Below, in pieces: positions 1 through 12,596 of a stretch of DNA of 42,680 nucleotides. How positions within the stretch are numbered: the first letter of the stretch is position 1; each line of letters begins with the position of its first letter. A model generated the notes under the pieces. That model made no database searches, was not told where the DNA came from, and saw only the letters and a list, made by a program, of their open reading frames with translations. The position numbers were made by a program, and so were the translations under genes. Source of the DNA: an uncultured Bacilli bacterium (GTDB lineage Bacteria > Bacillota_I > Bacilli_A > RFN20 > CAG-826); the NCBI GenBank assembly GCA_944358865.1, contig CALVRV010000012.1, forward strand, positions 1-42,680, given 5' to 3'.

Positions 1-619
<619 letters not shown>

Positions 620-720
620 ATGGAGAAAGAAGTTAGAGCACAACGCGTGTATCTAACACAATGTACAAAATAACCTAAAATCTATTCATTAGTTGATGTT
701 TGAAATGCATCTGTTTAGTT

Positions 721-773
721 TTGAGAGATTAGTCTCTCTCAAGAAATTGTTCTTTGAAAACTAGATATTATAT
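721..773 (+). promoter_or_regulatory. 16S-23S spacer: hairpin, boxA-like element and 5' arm of the 23S processing stem
   Basis: The spacer of about 250 nt (620-869) contains no tRNA gene. A hairpin pairs 721-728 with 735-742. Just after it lies TGTTCTTTGAAAACT (749-763), which resembles the boxA antitermination element found in Bacillota rRNA spacers. Positions 757-773 are perfectly complementary to 3827-3843 on the far side of 23S. The two arms would form a 17-bp stem enclosing pre-23S, the usual substrate for RNase III-type processing. The pairing is seen directly; the roles are inferred. Confidence 0.7.
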
Positions 774-869
774 AACATGTTCTTTCTAACAAAGTTCGCA
801 AATATTGATTTCATCAGTAAATGTGAATTACGAAACAAAACAAACTAACAGAAACCTAAATTTTATGAA

Positions 870-3762
<2,893 letters not shown>

Positions 3763-3826
3763 TCTAAGATTTTATATCGATAAATAATCTTTAGTGTAAA
3801 AATAGTTTGACAAATAGAACGATAAA

Positions 3827-3866
3827 ATATAATATCTAGTTTTGAGAGAGCAATCTCTTGAAAAAA
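3827..3866 (+). other. 3' arm of the 23S processing stem plus hairpin before 5S
   Basis: Bases 3827-3843 are the exact reverse complement of 757-773 upstream of 23S. A GAGAGA...TCTCTT hairpin follows (about 3842-3859) and echoes the GAGAGA hairpin of the 16S-23S spacer. The arrangement suggests a long pre-23S helix flanked by cleavage sites. No tRNA gene is present in this spacer (3763-3867). Confidence 0.65.
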
Positions 3867-3867
3867 G

Positions 3868-3972
3868 TCTGGTGGCGATGGCGCGGTGGTCACACCTGTT
3901 CCCATCTCGAACACAGAAGTTAAGCACCGTAGTGGCGAAGGTATCCTTTGGATAGAATAGCGAGCCGCCGGG
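3868..3972 (+). rRNA. rrf: 5S ribosomal RNA
   Basis: This is a typical 5S sequence: GGTGGCGATGGCGCGGTGG at the 5' side, the conserved CCCATCTCGAACACAGAAGTTAAGC segment (about 3901-3925, read in two parts here) and a 3' end that closes helix I. The 9-bp terminal helix pairs 3868-3876 with 3964-3972, including G-U pairs, which gives a length near 105 nt. That is short, as in several low-GC Gram-positive groups. Confidence 0.95.
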
Positions 3973-3981
3973 CTTTTTTTT
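3964..3981 (+). terminator. rRNA operon terminator
   Basis: A run of eight T residues starts one base after the GC-rich 3' strand of 5S helix I (GCCGCCGGGC then T-tract). The 5S closing helix itself seems to supply the hairpin. No separate stem is seen before the next gene, apart from a T/A-rich self-complementary run near 3995-4010. Confidence 0.6.
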
Positions 3982-4072
3982 AGCTTCTAACTTATTTTTT
4001 TAAAAAAAGAATTTATTATTTTATATCATCTATTAATTAGCTTTTTTGATAAGTAGTGTTTCAGATAAATTT

Positions 4073-4100
4073 TTGATTTTTTCAAATTCAAATCTATGAT
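4073..4100 (+). promoter_or_regulatory. Putative promoter of the asp23-fakA-recG unit
   Basis: TTGATT (4073-4078) and TATGAT (4095-4100) are separated by 16 nt, and the start codon of the next gene lies 28 nt downstream. The region is AT-rich, so chance matches are likely. An alternative -10, TACAAT, lies 5 nt further on. Confidence 0.4.
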
Positions 4101-4128
4101 ACAATATAATGGCTTTAAAGGATTTATT

Positions 4129-4461
4129 ATGGATAACAAAAAAACTAAACGAACTCAACAATCAATTGATAACAAGCTCTTATTAGAAGCAATTGAAAAT
4201 ATTTGCTTATCTTGCTATGGTGTTAAAAATTTAGCTAGTCATTCACTTTCTAATAATAAAAAAAGAGATTTAAAACAATGTATATTTATTTCTAAAACCT
4301 TAAAAGGTGATTATAAATTTAAGATTTATGTTGTTTTAAATTCATATGTAAAAATTACTGAAATTATTAATGAAATGCAAAAACGCATTATTTATGAAAT
4401 ATCCAAATGTTTTAAAATTAATGTCTTAAGCGTAGACATATATGTACAAAATATCGAATAG
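4129..4461 (+). CDS. Asp23/Gls24 family (YloU-like) protein
   Basis: This is a small 110-aa protein with the alternating strand/helix pattern of the Asp23/Gls24 family, ending in the usual segment with VLSVDIYVQ. These proteins sit at the membrane in Bacillota and are linked to envelope stress and fatty acid kinase function; the exact biochemical role is not settled. The ATG at 4129 is chosen over an in-frame ATG at 4096 because AAAGGA lies 6 nt before it and because family members begin here. The gene lies just before fakA, as yloU precedes yloV in Bacillus, which supports the assignment. The gap to fakA is 15 nt, so the two are probably co-transcribed. Sequence similarity is modest, so position contributes much of the confidence. 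Confidence 0.72.
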   Translation: MDNKKTKRTQQSIDNKLLLEAIENICLSCYGVKNLASHSLSNNKKRDLKQCIFISKTLKGDYKFKIYVVLNSYVKITEIINEMQKRIIYEISKCFKINVLSVDIYVQNIE

Positions 4462-4476
4462 AATAGGAATTTAAAT

Positions 4477-6099
4477 ATGAAAACTTTAGATGGAATATCA
4501 TTAAAAGAAGGATTTATATCTGGATCTAATAATTTATATAATCACTATCCTGAAGTTGACGCTTTAAATGTCTTTCCAGTTCCTGATGGTGATACTGGTA
4601 TGAATATGAATCTTACTCTTACCAGTGGAAGTAAAGAAATTCAAAATCGTAACGATAAAAATATTTCTGATATCGCAAAAGCCTTTTCACGTGGCCTTTT
4701 AATGGGCGCAAGAGGAAATTCTGGTGTTATTACTAGTCAAATATTTCGTGGTTTTGCAAAAGGTTTAGAAGGCTTAGAAACTGTTAATGCTTTACAATTA
4801 TCAAATGCTTTTCAAAAAGGCGTAGAAGTTGCATATAAGGCTGTAATGAAGCCAGTTGAAGGAACAATACTTACTGTTATTAGAGAAGCTTCACAAGCAT
4901 TAAATGAACAAGTAAAAGAATCTTTTAGCATTGAAAAATGTTTTGAAATATTAATTAAAGAAGCTCACATTAGTTTAAATCACACTCCTGAATTACTTCC
5001 TGTTTTAAAAGAAGTTGGTGTTGTCGATAGCGGTGGTTTTGGCCTTTGTTATATTTTAGAAGGTATTTTAAGTGGCATTAAAGGAAATGTTATTGAAAGA
5101 AAACTTGCTACTGCGGTTGATAATAAACAAGAAGAAACAGTTGAAGAAAATGTTTATCAAGTCAATTTTATTTTAAAATCTGATATTAAAAATAAAAAGC
5201 CGGTCGTTGATAATCGTTTGATTTTTCATCTAAAAAATCGTGGTCTTGATGATATTGAATTACTTCATATTAACGATAATGACATCCAAGTTAAAATGAG
5301 AAGTAAAACACCTGGTTTAGTTTTAAATTTTGTTCAACAATATGGTGAATTTTTAAAAGTAGAAGTTAAAAATTTATCTACTAAAGATGATGTTGCTTTT
5401 GTAAATAAAGAAGAAATGTTAAATAATACTCCAAAAGAAAAATATGCGATTATTGCTGTTTCTGCTGGTGAAGGAATTTCTAATTTCTTTAAAGAATTAG
5501 GCGTGACACAAATAGTTTTTGGTGGCCAAACTATGAATCCATCCACCGAAGATTTTGTTGACGCAATAAAAAAATGTCATGCTGAAAACATTATTATTTT
5601 ACCAAATAACAGCAACATTGTTTTAGCCGCTAGTCAGGCTTGTGAAGTTGTTGGAAAAGATTATAATTGTCAAGTTGTTCCAACTAAAACAATACCGCAA
5701 GGTATTTCTAGTTGCGTTATGTTTGATAGTGAATTATCTTTAGAAGATAATTTATCACAAATGAAAGAAGCGATGGAAAATGTTAAATCAGGATCTGTAA
5801 CTTTTGCGATTAGAGATAGTGAAATTGATGGTGTCAAAGTTAAAAAAGATGATTTTATTGGCATTTTAGATAAAAAAATTGTTTCTAGTCATCGTCATCA
5901 AATTAACACTGTTATGGAATTATTAGAAAAGATGGTTGATGATAACAGTGCAGTTATTACTTTATTAATTGGCAAAGATTGTGATTCTTCTTTAGTTGAA
6001 AAAGTTAAAAATAAAATATCAAAATTATATCCTGATGTTGATTTAGATATTCGTCAAGGATTGCAACCAGTATATACATTTTTAATTGGTGTTGAATAA
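4477..6099 (+). CDS. fakA: Fatty acid kinase subunit FakA (YloV/DhaL-domain)
   Basis: FakA is the ATP-binding subunit of bacterial fatty acid kinase. It phosphorylates fatty acids held by FakB, and the acyl phosphates then feed phospholipid synthesis through the PlsX/PlsY route. The 540-aa length is normal. The N-terminal DhaL (DAK2) domain shows D28, then NVFPVPDGDTG (residues 31-41), whose Asp37 and Asp39 bind the magnesium-nucleotide. A second glycine-rich block, GARGNSGVI, lies near residue 78. The C-terminal half is the FakB-binding region and ends in a DegV-like domain. No fakB is seen in the window. A short A/G-rich site precedes the ATG. plsX lies downstream beyond recG and the ABC genes, so two acyl phosphate enzymes are encoded close together. 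Confidence 0.92.
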   Translation: MKTLDGISLKEGFISGSNNLYNHYPEVDALNVFPVPDGDTGMNMNLTLTSGSKEIQNRNDKNISDIAKAFSRGLLMGARGNSGVITSQIFRGFAKGLEGLETVNALQLSNAFQKGVEVAYKAVMKPVEGTILTVIREASQALNEQVKESFSIEKCFEILIKEAHISLNHTPELLPVLKEVGVVDSGGFGLCYILEGILSGIKGNVIERKLATAVDNKQEETVEENVYQVNFILKSDIKNKKPVVDNRLIFHLKNRGLDDIELLHINDNDIQVKMRSKTPGLVLNFVQQYGEFLKVEVKNLSTKDDVAFVNKEEMLNNTPKEKYAIIAVSAGEGISNFFKELGVTQIVFGGQTMNPSTEDFVDAIKKCHAENIIILPNNSNIVLAASQACEVVGKDYNCQVVPTKTIPQGISSCVMFDSELSLEDNLSQMKEAMENVKSGSVTFAIRDSEIDGVKVKKDDFIGILDKKIVSSHRHQINTVMELLEKMVDDNSAVITLLIGKDCDSSLVEKVKNKISKLYPDVDLDIRQGLQPVYTFLIGVE

Positions 6100-6105
6100 A
6101 ATATA

Positions 6106-8106
6106 ATGAAACTTACCAAATCAGTGCGTCTTAATAAATTATTAGAAGAAATGTCAATTTATGACGCTTATGATGTGGTATATTATTTGCCTTATAAATA
6201 TTTAGATTTAACTCCAAGTGAGAAAATTAATTTTAATGATAAAGAAAAGGTAGTGTTATTAGGCACGATTGTTTCAAAAATTGACGTGGTAAAGCCTCAT
6301 AAAATTACCATTAGTAAATTTGATTTGCTTGTTAAAGATAAAATATATCATATAACCGCGTTTAATCGGCCATATTTAGATAAAAGTTTTGCTATATCTG
6401 ATGTTGTCACAATACTTGGATCTTATAATCAAGAATACAATTATATTAATTTAATTAATATTAAAAAAGGTTCTTTAGAAAACGAATCTAAATACGTTAG
6501 TCTTTATCATCTTAGTAAAGATTATCCTAATCATTTATTTTCTGGATTAGTAAAAAGATCTTTGAATTCTTTACAAGGGAAGATATATGATGATATTCCA
6601 TATTATCTTATTAATCATCATCATTTAATAAAAAAATATGATGCATTATATAAGGTACATTTTCCATCATCTAAAGAAGATATTAAAGAAGGTTTAAAAT
6701 ATTTAAAATATGAAGAAGCCTTGAAATTTGTTTTAAAAACCCTGCTAATTAAGAATGAAAATGCAAAATTAACAAAATATAAAAAAGAACCAATCGATAT
6801 AGATATTTGCAAAGATTTTATTAATTTACTTCCTTTTAAACTTACAGATGAACAATATAAAGTAAGTAAAGAAATAATCGCTGACATGAATAAGAATACT
6901 TTAATGTATCGTTTACTTCAAGGTGATGTTGGAAGTGGAAAAACTATTGTTAGTTTTTTATGTTTATACGCGAATAATTTAAGAGGAGATCAAGGTGTCT
7001 TAATGGCGCCGACAGATGCTTTAGCAAGACAACATTTTGAAAATGCAAACAAAATTTTTAATCATTTAAATATTCGTGTTGAATTATTGACCGGACAAAC
7101 AAATAAAACCAAGCGTAAAGCAATTTTAGATGATTTAAAAGATGGTTTAATAGATATTTTAATTGGGACGCACGCTTTATTTAGTAAAGATGTAATTTAT
7201 TCTAAATTAGGACTTTGTGTCATTGATGAACAACATCGTTTTGGTGTTAATCAAAGACACTTGCTTGCCTCAAAAGGAGAAGATTGTGATATTTTAATGA
7301 TGTCTGCCACTCCTATTCCTCGATCACTTGCACTTTCTATATATGGTGATTTAGATATATCTAGTATTCATCAATTACCTTTCCAAAATAAAAAAATAAT
7401 AACTAGAATAGTTAAAAGTGATGATAAAAAAATTTTTGATGGAATTGATTACATGTTAAAAAATAATCGTCAGGTTTATGTTATTGTTCCATTAATTGAT
7501 TATGAAAGTGAAAATGATTTTTCTATTGATACGATAAGTGCAAAATATTTATTAAAATATCCAAATAATGTTGCAATTTTGCATGGAAAATTAAAAAATA
7601 ATGAAAAAGAGGAAGCTTTAGCAAAGTTTTATAATCATGAAGTATCAATTCTTGTCTCTACCTTAGTAGTGGAAGTTGGTATTGATGTTAAAAATGCTTC
7701 CTTTATGGTTATATATAATGCTTCTAATTTTGGTCTAGCTAGTTTACATCAACTAAGAGGAAGAATTGGAAGAGATGGCTATCCAAGTTATTGCTTTTTA
7801 ACTTATGATGGTGATGATAAGGATGAATTAAATAAACTTAATGTATTAGTTAAAAGTTTTGATGGATTTTATATTGCCGAAGAAGATTTAAAAATGCGTG
7901 GACCAGGTGAATTAAATGGTTTAAGACAAAGTGGTGATACTGATTTTAAATATTTAAATTTGTATAACGATATTAAAATATTTCAAATTGCAAGAAACGA
8001 CGCCTTAACGATATTAAAAAAATATCAAGAAGGTGATAAAAATGTTTCTTATATTATCAATAAGTGTCAAAAAGAAATTAAATATGAAAAATTTATAAAA
8101 TCCTAA
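6106..8106 (+). CDS. recG: ATP-dependent DNA helicase RecG
   Basis: RecG is a superfamily 2 translocase that remodels stalled forks, Holliday junctions and R-loops. The protein has 666 aa, slightly shorter than the usual 680-700. It has an N-terminal wedge/OB region, then Walker A GDVGSGKT (residues 273-280), DEQH box D374-H377 followed by RFGVNQR, motif III SATPIPR, and a C-terminal helicase domain with QLRGRIGRDG and the RecG-type MRGPGE segment. The ATG follows the fakA stop after 6 nt and no clear Shine-Dalgarno site is present, so translation may be coupled. The stop codon touches, without any gap, the stop codon of the reverse-strand permease gene, and I see no T-tailed hairpin between them. 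Confidence 0.95.
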   Translation: MKLTKSVRLNKLLEEMSIYDAYDVVYYLPYKYLDLTPSEKINFNDKEKVVLLGTIVSKIDVVKPHKITISKFDLLVKDKIYHITAFNRPYLDKSFAISDVVTILGSYNQEYNYINLINIKKGSLENESKYVSLYHLSKDYPNHLFSGLVKRSLNSLQGKIYDDIPYYLINHHHLIKKYDALYKVHFPSSKEDIKEGLKYLKYEEALKFVLKTLLIKNENAKLTKYKKEPIDIDICKDFINLLPFKLTDEQYKVSKEIIADMNKNTLMYRLLQGDVGSGKTIVSFLCLYANNLRGDQGVLMAPTDALARQHFENANKIFNHLNIRVELLTGQTNKTKRKAILDDLKDGLIDILIGTHALFSKDVIYSKLGLCVIDEQHRFGVNQRHLLASKGEDCDILMMSATPIPRSLALSIYGDLDISSIHQLPFQNKKIITRIVKSDDKKIFDGIDYMLKNNRQVYVIVPLIDYESENDFSIDTISAKYLLKYPNNVAILHGKLKNNEKEEALAKFYNHEVSILVSTLVVEVGIDVKNASFMVIYNASNFGLASLHQLRGRIGRDGYPSYCFLTYDGDDKDELNKLNVLVKSFDGFYIAEEDLKMRGPGELNGLRQSGDTDFKYLNLYNDIKIFQIARNDALTILKKYQEGDKNVSYIINKCQKEIKYEKFIKS

Positions 8107-10728
8107 TTAATCAACACTTTTTAATGATTCAGCCATATTAATTTTTCTAATACGTGGATAAAAACACATAGTGACAGCAATAACAAAAAACCACGCGATT
8201 AATATCGCATAAATATAACTTTGCCATGATATTGTTAATGAGAATAAAATACCAACACTTTCAATATTAATAACAATAAACCAATGTAAGAAAACACCTA
8301 TTCCTAAACCAATAGCAATCCCAATTGTGGCCATGACAAATATTTCTCTTAATATATACATTAAAACTTCTCTTCTACGATATCCTAATACACGTAAAGT
8401 CGCTATTTCTCGAATTCTTTCATTAATATTAATATCAGTTAAATTATAAATAACAATCGCCGCAAGAGCGCCACTTAAAATAACAATTAATATGACAATC
8501 ATTGATAGATTATCGATGATACTATCATACATCTGTCGAGTAGAAGTAGTAGAGGAAACAGAACTAACAACATCTAAATTAGATAAATAATCAATCGCGA
8601 CACCAATATCATCTTGATTATTACTAATAAAATCAATTATGTAAGAATTATAAACAAAATTAGATGTCTCTTCATTATTAAAAAGTTCATTATAAACTTT
8701 TTCACCCATGAATATATAATTATCAATATAATTAATACATACGTCACTGACAGATAATGTTTTTTCTCCAAAATCAGTATTAATAATTATTGAATCATTT
8801 TTATCAATATCAAAATTATTACTTAATTGTTTAGAAATAATAATTGAATTTTCATCAAAGACAATTGGGTCATTATTATTATCAAATAATCCAACAAAAT
8901 CATTTAAATTTTCATTAGTGGCGATTAATTGAATATTATATGCTTCATCTTCTTTTAAAGTAACCCTTTGATAATTGGTTGTAATAAAATTTACGTCAAT
9001 TAAAAGATTATCAAATTCATCTTTTAAATCGTAATTATTTTCATTAATTGTAAGCAATGCATCATATTTAATAATCGTATTATATTGATCATTTTTTATA
9101 ACATTAAAAGAATCTTGAAGTCCAAAACTAGTTAAGAGCATGCCAGTACATCCTCCAACACCAATTATCATCATCAATAAATTCTTTTTAAATCTAAATA
9201 TATTTCTAAACATAGATTTATATTTAAATTTTATATGCTTCCATAAAAATGGTATTCTTTCTAATAATATTTTTTTACCTGGTTTTGGAGATTTATTTCC
9301 AAGCATTAATTGTGCAGCAGGCTCTCTTAAATTTGAAAGAATAACACCAATAACAACCGTTAGAAGTAAGACGATCATTAAAGCTGAAAAACCAAAAACA
9401 TATAAACTTTGGAAAGTAAATGTTAAAGCATGTATATAATAAACACTAGAATAAATCATCATAATAGCAGTAGGGATAGCAAAAATACCAATTATTGCAC
9501 CTCCAATGCATCCAATTAATGATGACACTAAACCATATAAAATATATTTTAAAGATATCTTTCTTTTTGAAAAACCTAATGCTTTTAAAGTACCAATATA
9601 AGTTCTATCACGGGTAATAATTCTTGACATTGAAGCAAGACATACAAGCATAGCAATTAAAAAGAAAAATGGCGGGAATATTAATGAAATAGTTTGCATT
9701 TTTAAAGCATCAGTTTTAAATAGATACGCGGATGTGACACTGTCACGATCTAATACATACCATGTAGGAGATAAAGATGAAATTTGTTCATCAACTACTT
9801 CTTGTAAAGCTTTTTCTACTTCTTCTTCATAAGTTGCTCTTAAATCATCATTACTAGCTAAATATGCATCAATCATTTCAATAGTTATATCTATTCCATA
9901 TTCTTCTTTAACTTGGGCAATAATTTCATTTTTAATAGCTAATTCAACTTCATCTCTAGCTTCTTCTTTAATGCTTTTGGATAGAGAATCTACTCTAATT
10001 TGCAGTGCTTTTTTAGAAATATCTTGCAAATCTTCCACTTTTTTTTCGATATATTCATCATATCGATCAGAGAATGAATCATATTTTTTAGCTTGATTAA
10101 AACTGATATACATATTTGTGTAAGTTAAATCATCAACATATTTATCATCTAAATAAATAAAAGATTCAATTGACATTCCACTTGTTAAAGATGTTTCAGA
10201 TTGATAAGTTACATACATTGGATTTTTTACAATTCCAACAGCGTTATATTGTTTATCATCAATAACAATTTTTGAATTAAGTTTAAAATCACTTGAACTA
10301 GCTTTAGCTTCTAAAATAAGACATTCATTTTCATTTGTGGGATATCGGCCAGAAACTAAAGTTAAATAATTTGTTGAATCACTATCAAGACTTCGATAAG
10401 TAATCTGTGCATATGATCTAACACCATCAATAGTTATATATTGTTCTTGCTCGCTTGTTATATCTATTGATTGAATATCGCTAATATTTTCATCAACATA
10501 AGATAATGTTTCTTTATCAAAACCTACTGTACTTCTAATTGAAACATCCATAAAGCGACTTTCATCATAATAACTGTCCATTGCTTTAAATAAATCAGGA
10601 GTAGTGGATAATAGACCAATAAGAAAAGAATTTGCTAATCCAACAATTAAAATAACAGCGATTATTCTAGAAAAATCACTTTTTAAAGAAGTAAAAATAT
10701 ATTTAGCAAATTTACTTTTTAATTTCAT
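8107..10728 (-). CDS. ABC transporter permease, FtsX/MacB type, large
   Basis: This is an 873-aa membrane protein with two FtsX-type permease units. The first membrane segment is at residues 21-42. A large extracytoplasmic domain of about 300 residues follows, with a charged, helix-forming stretch near 240-310. Then come a membrane cluster at about 345-480 and another segment near 512-533, a second extracytoplasmic domain, and a final three-helix FtsX unit at about 742-857. The paired NLREPAAQLM and RKINMAESLK motifs end the two units. The preceding ATPase gene is 3 nt away, so the two form an exporter operon. Such systems move peptides, lipids or lipoproteins, or act as mechanotransmitters; the substrate cannot be read here. 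No signal peptide other than helix 1 is visible. The gene sits between recG and plsX, where fapR is found in Bacillus. Confidence 0.88.
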   Translation of the reverse strand: MKLKSKFAKYIFTSLKSDFSRIIAVILIVGLANSFLIGLLSTTPDLFKAMDSYYDESRFMDVSIRSTVGFDKETLSYVDENISDIQSIDITSEQEQYITIDGVRSYAQITYRSLDSDSTNYLTLVSGRYPTNENECLILEAKASSSDFKLNSKIVIDDKQYNAVGIVKNPMYVTYQSETSLTSGMSIESFIYLDDKYVDDLTYTNMYISFNQAKKYDSFSDRYDEYIEKKVEDLQDISKKALQIRVDSLSKSIKEEARDEVELAIKNEIIAQVKEEYGIDITIEMIDAYLASNDDLRATYEEEVEKALQEVVDEQISSLSPTWYVLDRDSVTSAYLFKTDALKMQTISLIFPPFFFLIAMLVCLASMSRIITRDRTYIGTLKALGFSKRKISLKYILYGLVSSLIGCIGGAIIGIFAIPTAIMMIYSSVYYIHALTFTFQSLYVFGFSALMIVLLLTVVIGVILSNLREPAAQLMLGNKSPKPGKKILLERIPFLWKHIKFKYKSMFRNIFRFKKNLLMMIIGVGGCTGMLLTSFGLQDSFNVIKNDQYNTIIKYDALLTINENNYDLKDEFDNLLIDVNFITTNYQRVTLKEDEAYNIQLIATNENLNDFVGLFDNNNDPIVFDENSIIISKQLSNNFDIDKNDSIIINTDFGEKTLSVSDVCINYIDNYIFMGEKVYNELFNNEETSNFVYNSYIIDFISNNQDDIGVAIDYLSNLDVVSSVSSTTSTRQMYDSIIDNLSMIVILIVILSGALAAIVIYNLTDININERIREIATLRVLGYRRREVLMYILREIFVMATIGIAIGLGIGVFLHWFIVINIESVGILFSLTISWQSYIYAILIAWFFVIAVTMCFYPRIRKINMAESLKSVD

Positions 10729-10731
10729 ATA

Positions 10732-11445
10732 TTACCAGTCAATCTCACTTATAGGTGTTGGATTATCATTAAATTCTTCTTCAATAACCTCACCATTTTT
10801 TAAATGTATAACATGATCTGCCATTGCTGTTAGGGCAGAGTTATGGGTAATTATAATTACTGTTTTTTGATTTTTTTTGCAAATGTCAAAAAGTAAGGAT
10901 AAAATCATTTTACCTGTTTGATAATCTAACGCTCCAGTTGGTTCATCACATAATAATAATTTAGGATTTTTTGCTATTGCTCTTGCAATAGAGACTCTTT
11001 GTTGTTCACCACCAGATAATTGGCTTGGAAAATTATGCATTCTTTCTTTTAAGCCGACATCTTCTAATACTTTAGTCGCGTTTAAGTGATTTTTACATAT
11101 TTCTGCCGCAATTTCGACATTATCAAGAGCGGTTAAATTTGGCATTAAATTATAAAATTGAAAAACAAATCCAACATCATCACGACGATAATAAGTTAAT
11201 TTCTTATCATTATATTTAGATACATCTTCGCCATCGACTAATATTGATCCGTCACTGACATTATCCATTCCACCAAGTAAATTTAAAATTGTTGTTTTTC
11301 CACTACCAGAAGGGCCAACAATTACACAAAATTCATTTTTATAAATTTTAAAATTTAAGTTATTGCTGGCTTTAATTGTCGTGCCACCTAATTCGTATAT
11401 TTTGTTAACATTTTTAAATTCTACTAAGACTTCTTCTCTTTCCAT
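10732..11445 (-). CDS. ABC transporter ATP-binding protein (LolD/MacB class)
   Basis: The 237-aa ATPase powers the permease encoded just downstream. All motifs are intact: Walker A GPSGSGKT (residues 44-51), Q-loop Q96, signature LSGGEQQR (143-150), Walker B LLLCDEP with D167 and E168, the D-loop ALD, and the H-loop ITHN. The wording SGGEQQRV and DEPTGALD is that of the LolD/MacB/FtsE class, which pairs with FtsX-type permeases. The start codon at 11445 has only a weak AGGT site 9 nt upstream. The operon is divergent from plsX across a 173-nt gap that holds an inverted repeat. No regulator or two-component system lies beside it, unlike many bacitracin-type exporters. Confidence 0.93.
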   Translation of the reverse strand: MEREEVLVEFKNVNKIYELGGTTIKASNNLNFKIYKNEFCVIVGPSGSGKTTILNLLGGMDNVSDGSILVDGEDVSKYNDKKLTYYRRDDVGFVFQFYNLMPNLTALDNVEIAAEICKNHLNATKVLEDVGLKERMHNFPSQLSGGEQQRVSIARAIAKNPKLLLCDEPTGALDYQTGKMILSLLFDICKKNQKTVIIITHNSALTAMADHVIHLKNGEVIEEEFNDNPTPISEIDW

Positions 11446-11472
11446 AATTTTTACCTACAAATATATATATGC

Positions 11473-11500
11473 TTATTTTAATAAATACTAATTAAAATAA
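11473..11500. repeat. Inverted repeat between the ABC operon and plsX
   Basis: A perfect 10-bp inverted repeat pairs TTATTTTAAT (11473-11482) with ATTAAAATAA (11491-11500) across an 8-nt centre, AAATACTA. It lies between two divergent units, so it could be an operator or a weak terminator. It shares a TACTAAT-like core with FapR sites, but the match is loose and no fapR is present here. In such AT-rich DNA a chance origin is possible. Confidence 0.4.
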
Positions 11501-11566
11501 ATAGAAATTTTTAATGTAATTAAACATATTTTATTTTTTTGTCTATCTTATGCACAATTTCTAAAA

Positions 11567-11594
11567 TTGATAAGGCTTGAAAAATGTGTATAAT
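11567..11594 (+). promoter_or_regulatory. Promoter of plsX-rnc-ftsY-ylxM-ffh
   Basis: TTGATA (11567-11572) and a perfect TATAAT (11589-11594) are 16 nt apart, 25 nt before the plsX start and with a GAGG site between. It is one of the clearest promoters in the window and heads a run of five tightly packed genes. Confidence 0.65.
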
Positions 11595-11618
11595 GTTATG
11601 TGAATCGAGGTAAATTTT

Positions 11619-12596
11619 ATGTATGCAATGGCCGTTGATATTATGGGTGGAGATAATGGGAGTCAACCATTAGTCGATGCAATTATTAAATTTTTAAAAA
11701 AACATGACGATGTTCATATTATTGCTGTTGGTCAAAAAGAGCAATTAGAAAGATTAAAAGGAATATGTGAAACTATTGAAGCAAAAGATGTTGTTCCAAT
11801 GACAGCGGGAGCTTTAGATGTTTTACGTATGAAAGAATCTTCTATGATGAAAGCTATCACTTTAGTTAAAGAAGGTAAAGCAAATGGTGTTGTATCTTGT
11901 GGATCAACAGGTGGATTTTTAGCTAGTTCCACGATTAGTTTAAAAATGATTAAAGGTGTTAAAAGAGCAGCTTTAGTTACTGCAATGCCATTACAAGAAA
12001 AAGGTAAATATGTAACTTTATTAGATTGTGGTGCAAATATTGAAAATTCTTGTGAAGAATTATCTCAATTTGCTGTGATGGGTTCTTTATATTCTAAGGT
12101 TGTTTGTAATATTAAAAATCCACGAGTCTATTTATTAAGCAATGGTGGAGAAGATGAAAAAGGAACAACGTTAATTAAAGAGGCAAATAAAGTTTTAAAA
12201 GAAAATACAAAAATTAATTTTATTGGTAACATCGAAGCAAGAGAAGCAATTTTAGATAAAAATGTTGATGTTATTGTCGCAGATGGATTTTCTGGTAATG
12301 TATTTTTAAAATCTATTGAAGGCACTGCTAAATATTTTTCAAAATTAATTAAAGATGCATTTAAAAAGAATATCTTTACTAAAATTGGATATTTATTTTC
12401 TAAAAAAGGCATTGATGATATGAAAAAAACCATGGATTATAAATCTGTTGGCGGTGCTTTATTACTTGGTGTCAATGGTGTAGTTGTTAAAGCTCATGGT
12501 AATAGTGACGCTCAATCATTTGAAAGTGCTTTAAATGTTTTGTATAAGATGATTAAAAATGATGTAGTTAATGAAATTAAAAAAGGAATTGAATAA
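11619..12596 (+). CDS. plsX: Phosphate acyltransferase PlsX
   Basis: PlsX makes acyl phosphate from acyl-ACP and orthophosphate, the donor for the membrane acyltransferase PlsY. The 325-aa length is normal. The N-terminal AVDIMGGDNG (residues 5-14) is the family hallmark. Later glycine-rich blocks include VSCGSTGGFLA and VADGFSGNVFLKS. The ATG at 11619 lies 8 nt after GAGG and is preferred to an in-frame ATG at 11628. In Bacillus this gene is followed by fabD, fabG and acpP; here rnc follows directly with a one-base stop/start overlap, so these fatty acid synthesis genes are elsewhere or absent. With FakA nearby, phosphatidate could be fed from exogenous fatty acids. Confidence 0.95.
   Translation: MYAMAVDIMGGDNGSQPLVDAIIKFLKKHDDVHIIAVGQKEQLERLKGICETIEAKDVVPMTAGALDVLRMKESSMMKAITLVKEGKANGVVSCGSTGGFLASSTISLKMIKGVKRAALVTAMPLQEKGKYVTLLDCGANIENSCEELSQFAVMGSLYSKVVCNIKNPRVYLLSNGGEDEKGTTLIKEANKVLKENTKINFIGNIEAREAILDKNVDVIVADGFSGNVFLKSIEGTAKYFSKLIKDAFKKNIFTKIGYLFSKKGIDDMKKTMDYKSVGGALLLGVNGVVVKAHGNSDAQSFESALNVLYKMIKNDVVNEIKKGIE

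Noticed and set aside
5334-5864. Reverse-strand open frames within fakA, and similar shadows in recG, plsX, ftsY, ffh, topA, tsf and others
   Set aside because: They are antisense shadows of strongly conserved genes, without start signals of their own.
8101-8160. Possible bidirectional terminator between recG and the permease gene
   Set aside because: Only weak AT-rich pairings of 5-6 bp exist and none has a proper T-tail.
11473-11500. FapR operator before plsX
   Set aside because: Only a partial likeness to the core of the site, and fapR is not present; kept as a plain inverted repeat.
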